DNA of 64,000 nt, from contig NZ_JAODIW010000006.1 of assembly GCF_026586625.1 (NCBI RefSeq), positions 630,927 to 694,926 of the forward strand, given 5' to 3'. This document shows positions 17,715 to 26,744 of this stretch, one piece after another. The notes under the pieces were generated by a model that saw only the letters and a program-made list of their open reading frames with translations, did not search any database and had not been told where the DNA came from. The first letter of the stretch is position 1. Each line of letters opens with the position of its first letter. The position numbers and the translations under genes were made by a program. This DNA comes from Halobium salinum. Its GTDB lineage: Archaea; Halobacteriota; Halobacteria; Halobacteriales; Haloferacaceae.

Positions 17715-18593
17715 TCAGTCAGTTCTCTCTTCAACTCTGCCCACGAAACTGGCTATCTTCAGGACGCACTCTATCATGTAGAACGTCGCCATCTTTTGAG
17801 GGGTCTGATGACTATTCACACGTTCGACGAATTGGGCTGGATTCGGCGGCAGGAAGTTGAACAGGTGGTACCAGGGACGACCACCCAGCGTATCTCGGTG
17901 GTTCCGATAACGCTGTTCAGCCCCCCGACCGAGCCGGCGAGCCTTTTTCAGGTGCTGGCCGAACGTGGCTCGCGCTGGGTGATAGTACGTGACGTCCCCG
18001 GCGAATCGTTGGCTGTACCCCGCCCGAAAGACGCGCTGTCCGAACTCGAAGTCCCCGCCCGACTCCAGATCTTCTGCGAACAAGCCAACATCGTCGAACA
18101 CTGAATGGCGGACGGTCAGACAGCAAGTCGGCGAGAAGTGTAATTCGGAGACGTAGTGACGGACGGGAAATCCTGTCGCGAGGCTGTACTCGCTCCAAAC
18201 TGAATCCTGCCCGTCGGGGACGTACAGTTCGACGTCACCGGCGACGTAGCTGTAGTCAGTTGCTTGAAACACCGCGTCAAGATCCCTCAGCCAGGACGCA
18301 TCGACGGTCATGTCCGAGTCAACGAACGCTACCAACTCACCCGTACTCCTCCTAACCCCGGTGTTACGGGCCGCGTATGAACTTTGAATGTCCGTCTCTT
18401 CAAGTGCGACGACATGAGCGTACTCGGCGGCAAAGCTTTCGACCACGGCTTTCGTGTCGTCCGTTGAGCCGTTATCGACGACGAGTATCTCGTGGCGATC
18501 ACGAGGGTAACGAACCTCAAGGAGAGATTCCAATGTGTCTCGGATTCCGGTGCCGTCGTTGTATACCGGGACGATGACCGAGAACCGCTTCAT
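17715..18593 (-). CDS. GT2-family glycosyltransferase
   Basis: 292 residues from MKRFSVIVPVYNDGTGIRDT. GT-A fold: VDNGSTDDTKAVVES at about 35-50, FVDSDMTVDASWL (DxD metal site) at about 88-100 and the acceptor-side GGDFEFGQRVFRAGYSQRF near 190-208. Inverting transferase acting on cytoplasmic lipid-linked glycan. Starts at 18677 or 18695 would add 28-34 residues (MSNKPEDALTAV...); the family normally begins right before the first strand, so 18593 is preferred with moderate confidence. Confidence 0.85.
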   Translation of the reverse strand: MKRFSVIVPVYNDGTGIRDTLESLLEVRYPRDRHEILVVDNGSTDDTKAVVESFAAEYAHVVALEETDIQSSYAARNTGVRRSTGELVAFVDSDMTVDASWLRDLDAVFQATDYSYVAGDVELYVPDGQDSVWSEYSLATGFPVRHYVSELHFSPTCCLTVRHSVFDDVGLFAEDLESGGDFEFGQRVFRAGYSQRFAGDVTYYHPARATFGQHLKKARRLGRGAEQRYRNHRDTLGGRPWYHLFNFLPPNPAQFVERVNSHQTPQKMATFYMIECVLKIASFVGRVEERTD

Positions 18594-18707
18594 CTGTAAG
18601 GGGAAGGTCTCGGATCGCTCGGTCTCTGGTGTCGATGTGAGTACTGCAGTGAGTGCATCTTCAGGTTTATTGCTCATCCCCGACTTGAACTCCATACTTA
18701 TTAGAAT

Positions 18708-19592
18708 ATGGTGAAGATCAGCGTAGTCATCCCCACGCACAATCGAGAGGACGTCGTCGGTCACGCAATCGATAGCGCGTTGAATCAGACGATGACGGAT
18801 ATCGAAGTTGTCGTGGTGGACGACGCTTCGACCGACGATACGCGAGCAGTGGTCGAAGCGTACGACGACGACCGACTCACATACGTCAGACACGATGTCA
18901 ATCGAGGTGGAAGTGCTGCGAGGAACTCGGGAATCGAACGCTCCACCGGCGAGTACGTCGCATTTCTCGACTCGGATGATGAGTGGCGTGCTGACAAGCT
19001 CAGCAGGCAGATCGGCCGTCTGGAGACCCGTTCCGAGGAGTGGCGTGCTGCGTACTGCGGCTTCCGGAGCGAGCGCCAGAGCGCTGTCGTCTCCCTGGTG
19101 GACAATCTTCTCGAACGAGAAACGGGAATCGAGGGGGACACCGAGCTGCTCTACGCCATTCTCCTGCTCCGGTTCTCGCACGGGGGGTCCTCGACACTCG
19201 TTGTCGAGCGGAGTCTCGTCGACGAACTGGAAGGGTTCGACCCGACGTTCTCACGCCATCAGGACTGGGAGTTCCTCGTTCGGTTGCTTCAGCGGAGCCG
19301 GTTGGCATACGTCGATGCTCCGCTCGTGACAAAACACGACACGGGAGTTCCGGATTTCGAAACCTGTCTCGAGGCCCGGAAACGGTACTTACGGAAGTTC
19401 TCGGATATCGTCGTCGACCTCTCGTTGGCTGGATATCCGGTTATCGAGCGCCATCGCTTCTCGCTGGCGAAGGTCGCGTTTGCAAACGGCCGGCATCGGG
19501 AGGGAATCGCGCTCCTCCGGGGGTCGGCAGCACCGCACGTCCGCGACTACTTCGGACTCGGCCTCGCGGTCTACAACGGCTTGAACGGCTGA
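18708..19592 (+). CDS. GT2-family glycosyltransferase
   Basis: 294 residues beginning MVKISVVIPTHNREDVVGHA, with VDDASTDDTRAVVEAYDD at about 37-54 and the metal site FLDSDDEWRADKL at about 86-98, followed by a WEFLVRLLQRS segment near 188. Classic GT-A inverting transferase. It is divergent from the other GT2 gene with little space between them, so the two probably share a control region. Confidence 0.88.
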   Translation: MVKISVVIPTHNREDVVGHAIDSALNQTMTDIEVVVVDDASTDDTRAVVEAYDDDRLTYVRHDVNRGGSAARNSGIERSTGEYVAFLDSDDEWRADKLSRQIGRLETRSEEWRAAYCGFRSERQSAVVSLVDNLLERETGIEGDTELLYAILLLRFSHGGSSTLVVERSLVDELEGFDPTFSRHQDWEFLVRLLQRSRLAYVDAPLVTKHDTGVPDFETCLEARKRYLRKFSDIVVDLSLAGYPVIERHRFSLAKVAFANGRHREGIALLRGSAAPHVRDYFGLGLAVYNGLNG

Positions 19593-19649
19593 CCAGGTCG
19601 ACGATGCACCGCGAGGGTACTGCCGCCGTACCTATCGTCTTCCGGGCTG

Positions 19650-20749
19650 ACGGCAAGTATGGGGAGATGACAGTCGCTCGAACGGTGACTGCCCTGAGAC
19701 CGAGCGGTGTCTTGCTCCCTGTCTGAAGAGACGTCCCTCGAACGTCGCTCTGGAGACGGTTCCAGGGACAGAGAGGTTGGTAGAAGATATGATATCCGTA
19801 TCTCACCGGGCGGTCAGTTCGTAGATGTAGTCGCCTCGGCTCGTGACGACGGTGGCGCTCTCGGCTTCGATGGCAGTATACGTGCGACAGTACCGTCGCT
19901 CGCGAAGTCCATCGTTCATTCCCAGTCGAATCGCGCCTGCGAGAGACAAAGAGACGTCTCGAAATCCGAACGCGACCGCCCGTGTTCTATGTTCCTTCGA
20001 GGCTCGGTTGTCCCGACACGACGGACCTGTCCAGTGAACTCATACTCGTCGGTTCGGAACAGGACGCTCGCATTCCTGCGGATCACGCGACCCCCAAAGT
20101 GTGCGGTGCCGTTGTCCAGCCACGTCGATAGCGAAAGTCCAACGAGGATGTGACTGTGTCCGGTGTCGTTGGTAGCGGACGTGGTGATCGACTCGACAGT
20201 GGCCACCGTTCGGCCCCCGAGTATGTATTTGTCGCCTGCTTGGATGCTCTCAGCGGTTCCAGTCGAAACACGGTCCGCGACGAGAACTTTCGTGGTCGTG
20301 GGCTGACTCGGGTCGTCGACTCCCCGAATTTCCCCAGAGACTTGGTAAGCAATCGTCTGGATATCGAGGCTCCGCCCGACTCGAGGCGGCGCACCGGCGT
20401 AATCGAGTACCCCGCCGGATTCCGGCCCGCTGAGATTCACATCGAGGATTACTCGTACCGCCTCGTCTTGTGGCGTGACGTAAATCTCAGAGATGGTGAG
20501 TTCACTGTTCTCGGCGGGCGAGTACGAGTCCCCAACTTCGATCTCTTCTACGAGGTAGCTCGGCTGCGTTCCGAGGTCGAGTGTGGCGCTCGTAGCGACG
20601 AGGTCCGGCTCTGTCGGTTCCGGTTCCGGTTCGGGCTGTAGGAGGAAGGCGAGGCTCGCGACGACCAGTGCGACCGCGAGGATGACGACGGCCGCGTCGA
20701 CGACGTTTACCAGTCCGAAGAGATTGCCCCGCTCGTCGATGGGACTCAT
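19650..20749 (-). pseudogene. DUF4330-type membrane-anchored protein, decayed
   Basis: The intact N-terminal part (about 250 residues from 20749) has one membrane anchor (VNVVDAAVVILAVALVVASL, residues 15-34) and an outside beta-rich domain with IEVGDSYSP, GGRTVATVESI and LVGLSLSTW, as in haloarchaeal DUF4330 proteins. Near 20000 the homologous reading jumps frame (RAVAFGFRDVSLSLAGAIRL), hits an in-frame TGA at 19803, continues as TVSRATFEGRLFRQG and shifts again near 19725 to GLRAVTVRATVISP. At least three lesions, so the C-terminal third is lost. Role of the family unknown; often near glycan genes. Confidence 0.65.
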
Positions 20750-21001
20750 CGGGGGTCACCTGGCGGTTGCATTTGGATAGACAAATTCGAGTCGCGGCAA
20801 AACGATTCTGGGTTCGTGACCCGAGGGGATGTGGCTGTACTGGCTCGAGTCGGGAACTCGTTTCGGGCTGTTGACCCGACTGATCCGGTACGACGGCGAC
20901 TGCGGGTCACGGTCGTGTAGAACGTGCCTCTTCGGTACGCTTACGTCTGCCGAATTCTGTAGACCCACTACTGCTTAGTACCTGGATTGGTCTTACTTCC
21001 C

Positions 21002-22252
21002 ATGGCACTGTATGCGTTTGCAGTTTCTCTGCTGTCACTGCTGTTCGTCCTCACCAAGGTAGCGGACCGCACCTATCGCGTCCTCGCTCCGGTAGCTTTC
21101 GCCGTTCACACCCTCGTCGCGGTCGTCGTCTTGCCGCTCCTCCCCTACCGCTGGGATACCGCGACCTTCGACCGAGAGGCCCGTGCGATATTGAACGGAG
21201 GCCTACCGTCGTTCTCATCGACGGTTGATTCGTTCGCCGCGTTCCACGCGCTAGTCTACGCGTTTCTGGGGGCCGATCCGATCGTTCTCTCCCTGGTCAA
21301 CGGCCTCCTGGCGGTCCTGACCCCGCTCCCACTCTACCGGGTCTTGAAATCACTCTACCCCTCGCTGTCGGTACCACGTCTCTACACGTTGGCCGTCCTC
21401 TTTCTCCCATTGCCGCTTCTGTTCACCACCCTCCCGATGCGGGACGCGCTCTCCATCCTCGTTTTCGTGACGGCGCTGGCTCTTCTGTGCATGGTTCCGG
21501 ACAACCGAGACTGGCGTCCACTGGTCGTCGCCTCCCCGCTCCTTGCCCTTCTCTCTCTCCTCCGACCGGAGCTCGCCGCGGTACTGGCTCTCGGAGCTTC
21601 GGCCGGAGCCTCCCTGTGGGTTTTGGACGCCGTCTCCGAGAAACCGGTCTCCCTTCGGCTCGTTGCCGCATCCGCTACGACCTTCGGCTTCGTCGGTTTT
21701 CTCGCTCTCACCCGGCTGGTTCCGCTCTCTGCCCTCAACCGCCGAATTGCGTTCCGCGCCTCTGGCGGCGCCGCCTATCTCGAGGGACTACAATACGAAT
21801 CCTGGTTCGATGTCCTCCTATTAGCACCAATTCGCGGCCTGTACTTTCAGTTCGCCCCCTTCCCACTCCACGTGAACTCGGCGTTCGACCTCTTGGCGCT
21901 CGGTTCGCTGCCGCTGCTCGTCTTCTTCTTCACTGGTGCCCTCCGTTCGCTCTACAGGACCGAGAGTGACAGAGTAATCGGCACCGGTCTAATCGTCGTC
22001 TACGTTGGCGGTGTAATCGGGTACGGATTGATCGACTCGAATTTCGGAACGAGCGTGAGGCATCGTATCCCCTTCGTCTTGCTCCTGATTACCTTCGCTG
22101 CACCTACGTTATTCGGACTCGAACAATCACTCGAAGACTGGCTTCGTGTACGGCCAGAAGAGCGCCGTGAAGGCGACGAACAGGACGGCGAACGAGAGGA
22201 ACTTGATAGCGTCGTTCATGTCGGTGAGCAGTATCCGAACCATTCCGATTAG
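21002..22252 (+). CDS. multi-pass membrane protein, glycosyltransferase- or polymerase-like
   Basis: 416 residues with about 10-11 hydrophobic helices, starting MALYAFAVSLLSLLFVLTK. A loop after helix 2-3 contains YRWDTATFDREARAILNGG, an acidic loop in the position used by GT-C-type transferases or EpsG/Wzy-like polymerases. No decisive motif. The C-terminal 42 residues are charged and run antisense to the next gene (126 bp overlap), so they may be an extension added by loss of an earlier stop. Could elongate or polymerise the lipid-linked glycan. Confidence 0.75.
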   Translation: MALYAFAVSLLSLLFVLTKVADRTYRVLAPVAFAVHTLVAVVVLPLLPYRWDTATFDREARAILNGGLPSFSSTVDSFAAFHALVYAFLGADPIVLSLVNGLLAVLTPLPLYRVLKSLYPSLSVPRLYTLAVLFLPLPLLFTTLPMRDALSILVFVTALALLCMVPDNRDWRPLVVASPLLALLSLLRPELAAVLALGASAGASLWVLDAVSEKPVSLRLVAASATTFGFVGFLALTRLVPLSALNRRIAFRASGGAAYLEGLQYESWFDVLLLAPIRGLYFQFAPFPLHVNSAFDLLALGSLPLLVFFFTGALRSLYRTESDRVIGTGLIVVYVGGVIGYGLIDSNFGTSVRHRIPFVLLLITFAAPTLFGLEQSLEDWLRVRPEERREGDEQDGEREELDSVVHVGEQYPNHSD

Positions 22253-22390
22253 GACGGCTACGAGTAGCGCCCCGCCGAGGATACGGGGGTTCGTTGCTAG
22301 ACGATACGTGTAACTCTGTGCCCCGTACTGGCGCAAGCGTTCGACAGCTTGGTAGACGCTCGCCTCGCGTATCCTCTCCTTCGGCTTCAC
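22127..22390 (-). CDS. small two-helix membrane protein (87 aa)
   Basis: 87 residues: a basic amphipathic N-terminus (KPKERIREASVYQAVERLRQ) and two membrane helices (LGGALLVAVLIGMVRILL and FLSFAVLFVAFTALFWPY). It overlaps the 3' end of the preceding plus-strand gene tail-to-tail by 126 bp. Unknown function; the hydropathy pattern is far more protein-like than the antisense tail of its neighbour. Confidence 0.65.
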   Translation of the reverse strand: MKPKERIREASVYQAVERLRQYGAQSYTYRLATNPRILGGALLVAVLIGMVRILLTDMNDAIKFLSFAVLFVAFTALFWPYTKPVFE

Positions 22391-22484
22391 AATCCATTGT
22401 ACGGGACATCGGTTATGTACCTTCGGACACCCGTCGTCGGAATCACAAAATAGATACCACTGCTGACTCAGCGTACAGTAGTCG

Positions 22485-23606
22485 ATGTCCGCTGAGTATT
22501 GCGTTCTTCACGTCGTCACTCGCTCAACGTGGGGGGGTGCCCAGAAAGTCGTTCACCTCCTCGCCACCAGGGGGCACGCGAACGCGTCTGTGGCCTGCGG
22601 GGGCGGGGGCAGGCTCATCAGCGAACTCCGGACCAGCCGGATACCGGTTTTTCGACTGCCTGCGTTCAGGAGTTCGCCAGCGCCGCTGAGCGATACGAGG
22701 ACGCTCCTGCGGCTCCTCGAAATTCTCCGGGAGCATTCGTTCGACCTGGTCCACTGTCACAGCACGAAGGCCGGCCTGGTCGGTCGACTCGCGTCGCTCT
22801 TCTCCGGTGTTCCGACCGTCTTCACGGTCCACGGGTGGGGGTTCTACAACACGTCGTACGGGTCGCTTCGACCGCTGCTTGTACACGGTGAACGAGCGTT
22901 GGCACGCGGTACGACTGCTCTCGTCTGCGTCTCGGAAAACGACAGACGGGAGGGGTGTGAACGGGGTATCCTACAGAACGCCCGCACCGAGGTGATTCAC
23001 AACGGTGTTCCCCCGTATACCCCGGCTCCGAACAGTTCACCTCTCTGGAACGAACTCGACATCGACGACGACGTACCCGTCATCGGCGCGGTTCTGCGTC
23101 TCGCTCCGCAGAAAGACCCACTGGCCATTCTCCGGGTAGCGAAACGGCTCCGGGGCCGGGGGCACCCCGTCTCGACGGTGCTGATAGGGGATGGACCGCT
23201 CGCTGAAGACTGCAAGCGGTTCGTTCGGAACAACGGAATGGAGGACGTCCACCTGCTCGGCTTCCGTCAGGACGCCCTCCCGCTCCTCGCGGACCTCGAC
23301 GCGTTCCTCCTTCCGTCCCGCTTCGAGGGGTTCCCGCTGACGGTCCTCGAGACGATGCACCTTGGCGTCCCGATCGTCGCGTACGATGTCGGCGGGGTCT
23401 CCGAAGCGCTCTCCGACCGAGAGACCGGACGAGTAGTTCTCCCCGGCGACGAGGCGGCGTTCACCGATGCCGTTGAGGAACTCGTCGTAAATAAGACCCG
23501 TCGTCGGGAGATGGGCGACGCCGCTCGACGACGGGCGCGAAATCGGTTTACCGCGGAGCGCATGGTCGCAGACTACGACCGATTGTACGATTCGATTCTC
23601 TCCTGA
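22485..23606 (+). CDS. GT4-family glycosyltransferase
   Basis: 373 residues. Begins with the GT4 acceptor motif HVVTRSTWGGAQKVVHLLAT (residues 10-29), HCHSTKAGLVGRLASLF near 87-103 and FTVHGWGFYN; donor half has VIGAVLRLAPQKDPLAILRV near 197-216, VHLLGFRQDALPLLADLDAF near 255 and the E-x7-E site RFEGFPLTVLETMHLGVPIV near 279-298. Similar in layout to GT4 enzymes that add HexNAc or Gal early in capsule assembly. Stands alone between two minus-strand genes. Confidence 0.9.
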   Translation: MSAEYCVLHVVTRSTWGGAQKVVHLLATRGHANASVACGGGGRLISELRTSRIPVFRLPAFRSSPAPLSDTRTLLRLLEILREHSFDLVHCHSTKAGLVGRLASLFSGVPTVFTVHGWGFYNTSYGSLRPLLVHGERALARGTTALVCVSENDRREGCERGILQNARTEVIHNGVPPYTPAPNSSPLWNELDIDDDVPVIGAVLRLAPQKDPLAILRVAKRLRGRGHPVSTVLIGDGPLAEDCKRFVRNNGMEDVHLLGFRQDALPLLADLDAFLLPSRFEGFPLTVLETMHLGVPIVAYDVGGVSEALSDRETGRVVLPGDEAAFTDAVEELVVNKTRRREMGDAARRRARNRFTAERMVADYDRLYDSILS

Positions 23607-23644
23607 TGGCACCGAACGCCCGGCCGTCGGTGTCCGACACGGGT

Positions 23645-26644
23645 TCAGTCGTCGACGGCGGACTCGCGGTAGAGCGAAACGATACGTTCGTCCGGTAGCG
23701 CCTCCCCGAATAGACGGAGCTCGTCCATCGACCCGTCGTAGCGGCTGAAGTCCCCGTAACTGGTCGCTTCGCGACCGATTCGAACCCGGCTCGCGTCGCC
23801 GAAGTCGACCGCCGATACCGGGATCGACCCACGGCCGATTTGCCGTCCATCTAGGAACCAGGTCACTGCCCCACGTTCGAAGACCACCGCGACGTGGTGG
23901 AAACGGTTCGTCGGATACGAGAGGTCGAGGGACGGTGACCGAGCCCCCGCTGACCGGTCTCCGTCACCGACGAACAGTCCCAATCTGTCGTCCACCCAGC
24001 CGGAGAGACCGTGGTCGAAGAGGAATCCGCTCGTCGAGTCGGCGCCACCGTCTTTCCCGACCGAGAGAATGGCTCCGCTCGACTGCGTTCGTGGCTCGAT
24101 CCAAGAACTCACGGTGAATGCACTGAAACTTCCCGACTCGGTACCGGCGATAGCCTGTGACCCCTCTTCGGAGTCGAACGACAGCGCCGACTCACGGACG
24201 CCCGAAGTCCACGAAGCGTCCTCGACGGCTGCGTGGTTGCCTCCCACTCGGTCGTAGGCAGTACTCCCCTCGCCGGCGTCGAACGACCAGTAGGAGATAC
24301 CGTCCCCCTCGAAGAAGCTTCGGCGGGTACCGGATCTGATCTCCGAGTCGGATACGTCCACCGTCCGTCCACCGACCGTGTACTCCCCAGGATACGCAAC
24401 CCGAACGGCGTACACCCCGTGTCGACTGCTCACCCGGCGGTCGTATTCGAAACCTCGGTCCGGAAGGTCGACGCTTGCCATCGTCCGTACGGAACTGCCG
24501 TCGCTGGCCGGACCCGTGAGGAGCACTCCCGGGACCAGTTCGTATGCGAGCTTCGATTCGGTGACTCCCACCGCACGGTAGTGTCCCACCCCCGAAACCG
24601 AGGGGTCGCCGTTCGCGAATGACTGTAGCTGAGAGTAGAGCGGACCACCCTCCTCGGGGTTCTCCCGGTCAACGACGACGAATCCGGTCCGGTCTTCCAG
24701 CTTCCGGTACCACCGTTCGCCGTCGGTGGCGCCGACGAACCCGCTGTAGTTGCTCCGTGCGTACGCGTACGACCGCGACTCACCGTTCACAAAGTAGTTG
24801 TAGAACCGATTGCTCCCCCACTCGCTCAGCACGTAGCTCTCCGGATACTCCAACCCGTGCTCGTCGGCGTACTCCCGCATCGCCATCGCGAGCTCGTACG
24901 CCTCCTCGCCGTGTGTCAACTGGCTCGTCTTGATGGGGGTCTGGACGAGACTCAGACTCCCGACCATCGCCCCGAGACCGAGGGTCGTCATCGCCTCCCG
25001 CCGCTCGGGCATCGCAAGCTCCGTCCGCTCGCCGCCGTCGGCCCTGCGACCGCGGTTGGAGCCGCCTTGAACCACATCGGGCACGGCGGCCACGTCGAGC
25101 TTCGAAGCCAGGTGGACGAACCCGACCCCGGCGAAGACCGCAACGAACACCGACAGCTCACCCGCGAAGCGGAGCTGGACGACCGACAGGACGAGCAGGA
25201 ACCACCCGTACACCGCCATCGCGGCCCACTCGGGGGCGTGGTCGGTCCACGCCCGCCACGTAGCCCACAGAAGGTACGGCAGGCCGAGGACGAACACCAG
25301 TCCGAACAGGAACAGCGGGCCGATGAGCGTGCCTAGTTCCTGCCCGAACATCGACCCGGCCTCCACCGCGCCCGCGGTCCCGAACAACTCGTCGACGCCC
25401 GAGTCGAACGCGAAGCCGGAGGAGGGAACGACGAGGAAGTAGGCACCGACCAGTCCGAGGACGGCCACCCCTTCGATTCCCACCGCGCTACGGTAGCCGA
25501 GTCCGCGCCGTGAGGCCACCTCGCCGGCGGCGACACAGATGACAGCCCCTCCGAACAGCACCGCCGATACTGACGCCAGCGTCGTCGACTGCCAGCCGAG
25601 TCCCAGATGGGTGAGGAAGGTGAGCACCGCCCCGAGGCCGGCTCCGGCGGCGACCGGCCACAGCGTCTCGAGCGGTGACTCGTCTGCTCGGACGGCCGAC
25701 ACGGACGCGAGCGCCACCGCCCCACCGACCGGAAGCACGAGTAATGCGCCCGCGTCCCACGCGAGCAGTTGTGCCGAGATACCCACGCCGAGTGCGACCG
25801 TCGCGAGGAGTCCGACTCGGCGCCCCTTCGAACCCCCGACCTCGCGAGTCAACGCGTAGACGAGCGCCACGACCGTCAGCGCCAGCCAGACGTAGTCGAA
25901 TGCGTGGTGGTCGGCGAAGCCCAGACTCGTCCGGTAGGCGTGCACTGGCGTAATCGCCAGCATCGCGACTGACGCCAGCCCGATACGTCGGTCCCCGGTC
26001 AGGCGGGTCGCGAGCAGGTAGACGAGGACGCCGGTGACGACCGCCGCGAGGAGGGGGTACAGCGCGAGGACGAGGCCGACTGCGCCGGTACTCCCGCCCA
26101 GCAGCATCGATACCGCAGCGAGCGTCGCCACGAGGAGGGGTTCGCCCACACGCGCCGTCTCGGGGATGAACCCCCCGTCGACGCCGCGGAGCGTCTTTTC
26201 GACGAGGTAGCGGTAGTAGTAGGGGTCGTTCGCGGTGAGCACGACGTCGCCGCCGCGGAACACCGCCGGGAGCGAGAACGAGCGAAAGAGGACGAGCAGG
26301 AGGAGCGTCCCGGCGAGGGCCGCCGCGGCGCGACGGTCGACGCTCGGGAGCGACAGGTTGGGCGAGCGGAACGCGCCGACGGTCGAGGCACCGGTCTCGG
26401 ACGTGTCGCCGGACTCACTGTCGAGCGCTCGCCGCACGGCCACGCGATCGGTGAAGCGGTACCCCTCGCCGGCGCTCTCGACGAACTCCCTAGAGACGAG
26501 TTCGCCGAACGCGCCGGAGTCGAGGGCGGTGTCGTCGAACGTCCACGGGCCGTCGGCGTCGCGTTCGACGAGCGCTCGGAGGGCGGGTTCCAGGTCGGGG
26601 CGGTCCGCGAGGAGCTCCGCGGCCGCCGTCCGCTCGTCGGTCAT
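23645..26644 (-). CDS. STT3/AglB-like membrane protein with C-terminal LamG domain
   Basis: 999 residues. N-terminal ~85-residue cytoplasmic winged-helix-like region, then 11-13 membrane helices (about 90-570). STT3-type loop motifs are visible: VLTANDPYYYRYLVEKTLRG near 135 and SLGFADHHAFDYVW near 240. The extracytoplasmic domain begins near 600, but where WWDYG is expected the sequence is VLSEWGSNRFYNYF. Residues about 790-990 are a LamG/concanavalin-type fold (YWSFDAGEGSTAYDRVGGNH, FTVSSWIEPR, HHVAVVFERGAVTWFLDG, MDELRLFGEALPDERI). Probably transfers or ligates glycan at the cell surface; the missing motif makes classical N-glycosylation uncertain. TATA box 26 nt upstream fixes the start. 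Confidence 0.82.
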   Translation of the reverse strand: MTDERTAAAELLADRPDLEPALRALVERDADGPWTFDDTALDSGAFGELVSREFVESAGEGYRFTDRVAVRRALDSESGDTSETGASTVGAFRSPNLSLPSVDRRAAAALAGTLLLLVLFRSFSLPAVFRGGDVVLTANDPYYYRYLVEKTLRGVDGGFIPETARVGEPLLVATLAAVSMLLGGSTGAVGLVLALYPLLAAVVTGVLVYLLATRLTGDRRIGLASVAMLAITPVHAYRTSLGFADHHAFDYVWLALTVVALVYALTREVGGSKGRRVGLLATVALGVGISAQLLAWDAGALLVLPVGGAVALASVSAVRADESPLETLWPVAAGAGLGAVLTFLTHLGLGWQSTTLASVSAVLFGGAVICVAAGEVASRRGLGYRSAVGIEGVAVLGLVGAYFLVVPSSGFAFDSGVDELFGTAGAVEAGSMFGQELGTLIGPLFLFGLVFVLGLPYLLWATWRAWTDHAPEWAAMAVYGWFLLVLSVVQLRFAGELSVFVAVFAGVGFVHLASKLDVAAVPDVVQGGSNRGRRADGGERTELAMPERREAMTTLGLGAMVGSLSLVQTPIKTSQLTHGEEAYELAMAMREYADEHGLEYPESYVLSEWGSNRFYNYFVNGESRSYAYARSNYSGFVGATDGERWYRKLEDRTGFVVVDRENPEEGGPLYSQLQSFANGDPSVSGVGHYRAVGVTESKLAYELVPGVLLTGPASDGSSVRTMASVDLPDRGFEYDRRVSSRHGVYAVRVAYPGEYTVGGRTVDVSDSEIRSGTRRSFFEGDGISYWSFDAGEGSTAYDRVGGNHAAVEDASWTSGVRESALSFDSEEGSQAIAGTESGSFSAFTVSSWIEPRTQSSGAILSVGKDGGADSTSGFLFDHGLSGWVDDRLGLFVGDGDRSAGARSPSLDLSYPTNRFHHVAVVFERGAVTWFLDGRQIGRGSIPVSAVDFGDASRVRIGREATSYGDFSRYDGSMDELRLFGEALPDERIVSLYRESAVDD

Positions 26645-26665
26645 GGAACCCCGTTGCCGGCACGT

Positions 26666-26674
26666 GCATAAAAC
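26666..26674 (-). promoter_or_regulatory. TATA box of the STT3-like gene
   Basis: Minus-strand GTTTTATGC centred 26 nt before the ATG at 26644; supports this start over longer in-frame options and predicts a leaderless mRNA. Confidence 0.5.
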
Positions 26675-26744
26675 GGTTTCACGTCTCATCTGCTGGACAG
26701 TACGTCTAATAATGGGACCCGAGCGGGACGTCTCCGAGCGCCCC

